The notes beneath the pieces were generated by a model that did no database searches, was not told the origin of the DNA, and worked only from the letters and a program-made list of their open reading frames with translations. A stretch of 64,000 bases of DNA from Bacillus sp. X1(2014) (GTDB taxonomy: Bacteria; Bacillota; Bacilli; Bacillales_B; DSM-18226), in contig NZ_VEED01000002.1 in assembly GCF_007678255.1 (NCBI RefSeq), positions 124,001 to 188,000 on the forward strand, in the 5' to 3' direction. The position numbers and the translations under genes are program-made. Below, piece by piece: positions 60,531 to 64,000 of the stretch. Position 1 is the first letter of the stretch, and each line of letters starts with the position of its first letter.

Positions 60531-62000
60531 TTAATCGATTGAACTAAGAATTTGATTCACCCAGAAATTTTCCCATTCCCAATATTCCTGATTCACTTTA
60601 CCGCTATTTATATCGATTGTTCTTTTATCTGAATCAATCCAGCGGATCATTTGATTATCTTTAAAGTAGTAGCGGTTTTCTAAAGGCTTAGCAGAGGTGG
60701 TGAAAATAAAGAAAAGTGATCCGTCATCCCAAAAATAATATTCAGTCGTTACCCCATTGTCTTTTTTAACGATTTTCTTAATAATTCCATTTTCGTTAAT
60801 GTACTGCGTAAAACTTGCACCTAACTTATTAACGTTATAGTTCTTTTGCACCTTATTTATTCTATTATACTCGACCCTTATTACTTTTACCTCATCCTCA
60901 ACGTTTAGAGAAGTAAGATCTTCTTTTGTTGTTACAACTTCACTTGATTCATGATCATCCCCAGCTGACACAACTACGCTTTTCGACGAATTATCTTCTT
61001 GATAATCAAATATTAATCCAACATTAGTGAAGTCTTTGTCAACCAAGGTAGTCTCATTGCTCTTTATTACATTTCCGTTTATTTCAGTTTCAGCATGGAT
61101 AGTAATCGATCCATCAAATACAACCGGTCCAAACTGATCAATTTCTCCGACCCTTTGATTCGTATTCTTGCCGTTTACAAATAGGAAGGCTTCATCTTCA
61201 TTGGAATATAAAGATAGATAATTTTCGGGGAGGGTAACTTTAACTTCGATTTCCTTACTGTTAATATTCTTAGGGTCAATTACTTCTTCCTTATCAAGTG
61301 CTGCATACTTCCCCTTATAGAGAGCCTTTAGTTTGTATTCACCAATTAGGTATGGACCAAATGTTTTTCCCTCGCCACGATTAATCTTGCCAACCTTTTT
61401 TTTATTAATATAAATTTCTGTCCCGTCATAATTTGTTGAAATAACCGGATAAAACGACTTAATATTAATTTTATAGTTATCGAACATGAGCCACTTTTTC
61501 CCTGCTAGATGGATGTTCACAAAACCTGCTTTTTCTAATGCAGAAAATGTAAAGTTCTCCGAATTTTCTTCTATGTACGATATAAAAGGGAATACATTTT
61601 CCTCTGAAATCTTAATATTGGGATCTGTCGAATCAACAATTCCTACAAGCATACTCGCATCTTTTTCCTTTAATGCTTCGTCAAATTTTTGAATCACTTT
61701 TTGCTTACTTGTTAGCGTGGACCCGAGATAATATCCACCTAGTATAAGTGCTGCAAGAATGCTCCCTATCGTAAGAGTTAATTTCTTGCTGCGAGACGCT
61801 TGTTTTTTTGACCTTGCATTATTTACTATAGGTTCCTTTATTTCTTGAAAATTAGGAGAAGATGTACCTCCTGTAGCATCGTCTACCTGTCTCTGATCAT
61901 AGCTATCTTGAACATTAGCAAACTGCTTTCCACAATTTGAACAGACCCGATAATGCCCTGGAACCTTCGTTCCACACTCCGTACAGAACTTAAAATCCAT
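60531..62000 (-). CDS. Zinc-ribbon membrane protein, TcaA/YvbJ-like
   Basis: 489 residues. A zinc ribbon (FCTECGTKVPGHYRVCSNCG, Cys at 6, 9, 20, 23) is followed by a linker and one membrane helix (LTLTIGSILAALILGGYYLG, near 85). The outer part has repeated beta domains as in TcaA: KQKVIQKFDEALKEKDASML at the front, then NYDGTEIYINKKKVGKINRG and SNEDEAFLFVNGKNTNQRVG, the typical PEGA-like turns. TcaA proteins influence cell-wall stress and glycopeptide tolerance in staphylococci. YvbJ of B. subtilis has the same plan. Monocistronic. Confidence 0.85.
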   Translation of the reverse strand: MDFKFCTECGTKVPGHYRVCSNCGKQFANVQDSYDQRQVDDATGGTSSPNFQEIKEPIVNNARSKKQASRSKKLTLTIGSILAALILGGYYLGSTLTSKQKVIQKFDEALKEKDASMLVGIVDSTDPNIKISEENVFPFISYIEENSENFTFSALEKAGFVNIHLAGKKWLMFDNYKINIKSFYPVISTNYDGTEIYINKKKVGKINRGEGKTFGPYLIGEYKLKALYKGKYAALDKEEVIDPKNINSKEIEVKVTLPENYLSLYSNEDEAFLFVNGKNTNQRVGEIDQFGPVVFDGSITIHAETEINGNVIKSNETTLVDKDFTNVGLIFDYQEDNSSKSVVVSAGDDHESSEVVTTKEDLTSLNVEDEVKVIRVEYNRINKVQKNYNVNKLGASFTQYINENGIIKKIVKKDNGVTTEYYFWDDGSLFFIFTTSAKPLENRYYFKDNQMIRWIDSDKRTIDINSGKVNQEYWEWENFWVNQILSSID

Positions 62001-62295
62001 TAACCTATTACCCCCTTAAACAATCTAATATGTATTTAATTAAGTAAAATTACGTATATATTTCATTTTATTGCTCGAGATTGGGTCCAATGACTTAATT
62101 AACCCCTTAATTTCCATTTACTATAATCAGAACCTATTTATGGAAAAATCACAACACTTTGGTGCGTGACACCTAGTTTGACACGAAATTGTAATAAAAA
62201 ATGGCATTTGTCGAATATATTTCCAAGTTTTTTGAAGGAGAATGTCGAAAAACAGAGAATGAAGTTAAGGAGGTTATAAAAAGGAGGAGAAATAC
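62001..62295. other. Divergent upstream region
   Basis: TTGACA at 62178 has no good -10 at 17 bases. Three G-rich SD-like stretches precede the next start (62234, 62269, 62280). GGTGCGTGACACC at 62161 is a one-mismatch version of the 13-mer seen in three genes. Confidence 0.45.
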
Positions 62296-62652
62296 TTGAA
62301 GAAATTAATAACAGTATTATGTGGAATCATTATTGGATTATCGTTGTTTGTGAGTATTGGGAATACGGCGAAGGCAGCAGAGTGCGAATGCGACGTTACA
62401 CCTGTTTTAGGAGCTGAGAAGAATAAAATTGTTGCTAATTTATTAAATAGTCAAGAGTTTAAGAACGTAAAACATTCACTTAAGAGTGATGGATATAGCT
62501 ATAGAGGAGCAAAAAACATAGAAGTACTTATAAATCATACATATGGAAATATAGTCATGGTCGGAGTACCTTTTTATAATGCGGATGGTATGTTAGAAAT
62601 GGCAGCATTTTTTAATGGAATATATATGGATCCGGATCTCATTGAAAATTAA
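62296..62652 (+). CDS. Small secreted protein of unknown function
   Basis: 118 residues from a TTG behind AAGGAGGAG. Signal peptide MKKLITVLCGIIIGLSLFVS with cleavage after AKA (about residue 27) leaves a mature N-terminus starting AECECDVTPVLGAEKNKIV, then helices and GAKNIEVLINHTYGNIVMVG, VPFYNADGMLEMAAFFNG. The LGAEKNKIV...EFK...GY pattern reminds me of propeptides of halocin-C8-like bacteriocin precursors, but the Cys-rich C-terminal peptide is missing. That resemblance is from memory and weak. Strong terminator follows. Confidence 0.65.
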   Translation: MKKLITVLCGIIIGLSLFVSIGNTAKAAECECDVTPVLGAEKNKIVANLLNSQEFKNVKHSLKSDGYSYRGAKNIEVLINHTYGNIVMVGVPFYNADGMLEMAAFFNGIYMDPDLIEN

Positions 62653-62659
62653 TATAATT

Positions 62660-62703
62660 AAATAACAAAATCCTTTCCGTCGCGGAAAGGATTTGTTATT
62701 TAA
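62660..62703. terminator. Strong bidirectional terminator
   Basis: AAATAACAAAATCCTTTCC and GGAAAGGATTTGTTATTT form a 17-19 bp stem around GTCGC between convergent genes. Confidence 0.93.
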
Positions 62704-62709
62704 TCTAGT

Positions 62710-63486
62710 TCACCCAAACTGCCAAACACTATGACTCAAGTTTCCATATCGAAAGCTGCGATGCAGTAACTTCGCTTTTTGACTATCATCGGCAGCTCCC
62801 ATTGCATAGAAAATTGGGATGAAGTGTTCATTTCCATAACGTGGTACAGCATATTCAGCATTAGGTGCAAGGGAATCATATTTAAATAATGACGCTAGGT
62901 CCCAATTATTTAAGTGCTGAGCCAACCAGTCATCAAATTCAAGAGCCCATTGATCAATTTCGTTATCTGCCCATTTCACTGCTCTGAGGTTATGCACTGT
63001 TCCTCCACTTGCAATGATTAATAAATCATTCGCTCTTAAAGATGCTAAGCTTTTCCCAATCTTATATTGTTCTTCAGGTTTAAGGTTCGGATTAACAGAC
63101 ATCGAAATGACAGGGATTTCTGCATCCGGATACAACATTCGAAGTACTACCCATGCTCCATGATCAAGGCCGCGTTTCGCTTCTACTTCAAATGGTATAC
63201 CGTTTTTCGCGAACAAGTCTTTAATTTCTTGTGAAACCTGCTGGTCCCCTTTAGCTGGATATTTAATCGTGTATAATTCCGGGTCGAAACCGCCAAAATC
63301 ATAAATGGTGTCATATGTGTCGACTTCACTTACTTTTTGCATCGATGATTCCCAGTGTGCTGAAAACAATATAATTGCCTTTGGCCGAGGAATGTTTTTT
63401 CCTAGCTGGCTTAGAAACTGAGTATACTCATTATTCTCAATAGCTAATAATGGTGCTCCATGCGCAATAAAAAAAGATGGCATCAT
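62710..63486 (-). CDS. Class III extradiol ring-cleavage dioxygenase (DODA/YgiD-type)
   Basis: 258 residues of the LigB-like superfamily: PSFFIAHGAPLLAIENNEYT (His near 8), KAIILFSAHWESSMQKV (His near 44), AKRGLDHGAWVVLRMLYPDA (His near 110) and IIASGGTVHNLRAVKW (His near 165), the usual non-heme metal set of DODA proteins. These open catechol-type rings, e.g. DOPA. It is followed, in transcription order, by nothing in the window and preceded by doxX (16 bases), again pairing an extradiol enzyme with DoxX as in the MhqR cassettes. Confidence 0.9.
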   Translation of the reverse strand: MMPSFFIAHGAPLLAIENNEYTQFLSQLGKNIPRPKAIILFSAHWESSMQKVSEVDTYDTIYDFGGFDPELYTIKYPAKGDQQVSQEIKDLFAKNGIPFEVEAKRGLDHGAWVVLRMLYPDAEIPVISMSVNPNLKPEEQYKIGKSLASLRANDLLIIASGGTVHNLRAVKWADNEIDQWALEFDDWLAQHLNNWDLASLFKYDSLAPNAEYAVPRYGNEHFIPIFYAMGAADDSQKAKLLHRSFRYGNLSHSVWQFG

Positions 63487-63502
63487 ATATTACGTCCCCC
63501 TT

Positions 63503-63943
63503 TTAATTATTATAGCTTTTAGATAAAGAAGTAGTTTCTTCCTTCTGACCTTTAAAAATGAGTTGGTCAAGTGCAAACATTTTACTGCCATTAATCGCAA
63601 TAAAAATAGCCATTGCAAGAAAAGCCAAATCTAATTCGTAACCAGCCATTTGTCCGTTTCCTAAAAATCCAACAGCTAGTTTTACTTTAACGATTGCACC
63701 AATCATTAGTAACGATAATAGAGCTGAGACAATTTGACTGCCTAGACCTAGAACTAATGCAGCTCCACCAATCATTTCTACTGTAGCGACTCCATAGGCT
63801 AAGAATCCGGGTAACCCAATACTGTCAAACCAGCCAACGATATTTTCAATTCCACCTTGAAATTTAACTAACCCATGTACAAAGAATGTAATACCTAAAA
63901 CGACTCTTATCAATAATGTACTAACTTCGAATTTTTTTAACAT
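63503..63943 (-). CDS. DoxX-family membrane protein
   Basis: 146 residues, four membrane helices, same subgroup as 22653-23072: STLLIRVVLGITFFVHGLVK, FQGGIENIVGWFDSIGLPGF, VEMIGGAALVLGLGSQIVSA and NGQMAGYELDLAFLAMAIFI. GGGGAAA site before ATG. First gene of a unit with the class III dioxygenase. No copy of the TATCTCGA palindrome is seen in the 57 bases to the window end, so its regulator is unknown. Confidence 0.88.
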   Translation of the reverse strand: MLKKFEVSTLLIRVVLGITFFVHGLVKFQGGIENIVGWFDSIGLPGFLAYGVATVEMIGGAALVLGLGSQIVSALLSLLMIGAIVKVKLAVGFLGNGQMAGYELDLAFLAMAIFIAINGSKMFALDQLIFKGQKEETTSLSKSYNN

Positions 63944-64000
63944 GATTATTTTCCCCTTTTATTATCATTATTTTTCTACTTTTTCCATTAACCAATTCAT

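Overview
The window looks like a chromosomal segment of a low-GC, endospore-forming Bacillaceae, most like Bacillus or Neobacillus. Evidence: many near-B. subtilis proteins (ParC, PdxS/PdxT, Spx, HmoA, a CdaS-type cyclase, MhqR-type regulator), strong AGGAGG ribosome binding sites, sigma-A promoters and Rho-independent terminators. I see no tRNA, rRNA, CRISPR array, insertion sequence or prophage.

Layout. 1-12.2 kb: the 3' end of parC, a secreted protein, a heterodimeric ABC exporter, a XerS-like recombinase with a dif-shaped palindrome beside it, pdxST with a divergent pdxR, and an L,D-transpeptidase. 12.3-18 kb: a leftward persulfide/sulfane-sulfur operon (TauE, rhodanese-metallo-beta-lactamase, TusA-rhodanese, two rhodaneses, DsrE, TusA, CstR) with five CstR-type operators and two decayed members. 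18-22.4 kb: HxlR regulator, AhpD-like protein and a secreted GH3 glycosidase with a cre site. 22.6-26.2 and 32.8-36.9 kb: a MhqR quinone/catechol-stress regulon. It is built from three related cassettes (MarR regulator, DoxX, ring-cleaving dioxygenase, flavin reductase), each flanked by copies of the palindrome TATCTCGAATTCGAGATA, and an Spx paralog also carries one. Only one MarR gene is intact. 26.2-32.6 kb: a cdaS gene broken by a stop codon and a pentose-phosphate operon (rpiA, zwf, tkt remnant, gnd, tal, pgi remnant).

36.9-64 kb: a frameshifted MFS transporter and HAD phosphatase, a cation diffusion facilitator, small membrane proteins, a copper-amine-oxidase-N/PEBP fusion, the RDD/SpoIIM/DUF58/MoxR/DUF4350/DUF4129 cluster, a glycosyltransferase, a CapA protein, pepF, DUF2975 with a broken Xre partner, trhO, a GH18 enzyme, hmoA, a luciferase-like oxidoreductase, a TcaA-like protein, a small secreted protein, and a final pair of class III extradiol dioxygenase plus DoxX.

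The most striking signal is the number of collapsed genes. Short remnants keep the ribosome binding site, the first few codons and the last few codons of a recognisable gene while the middle is gone (doxX, dioxygenase/flavin reductase, SDR, transketolase, and probably marR). Intact paralogs of some of them lie in the same window. The regulatory sites around them survive. Together these point to amplification and then deletion-driven pruning of stress operons.
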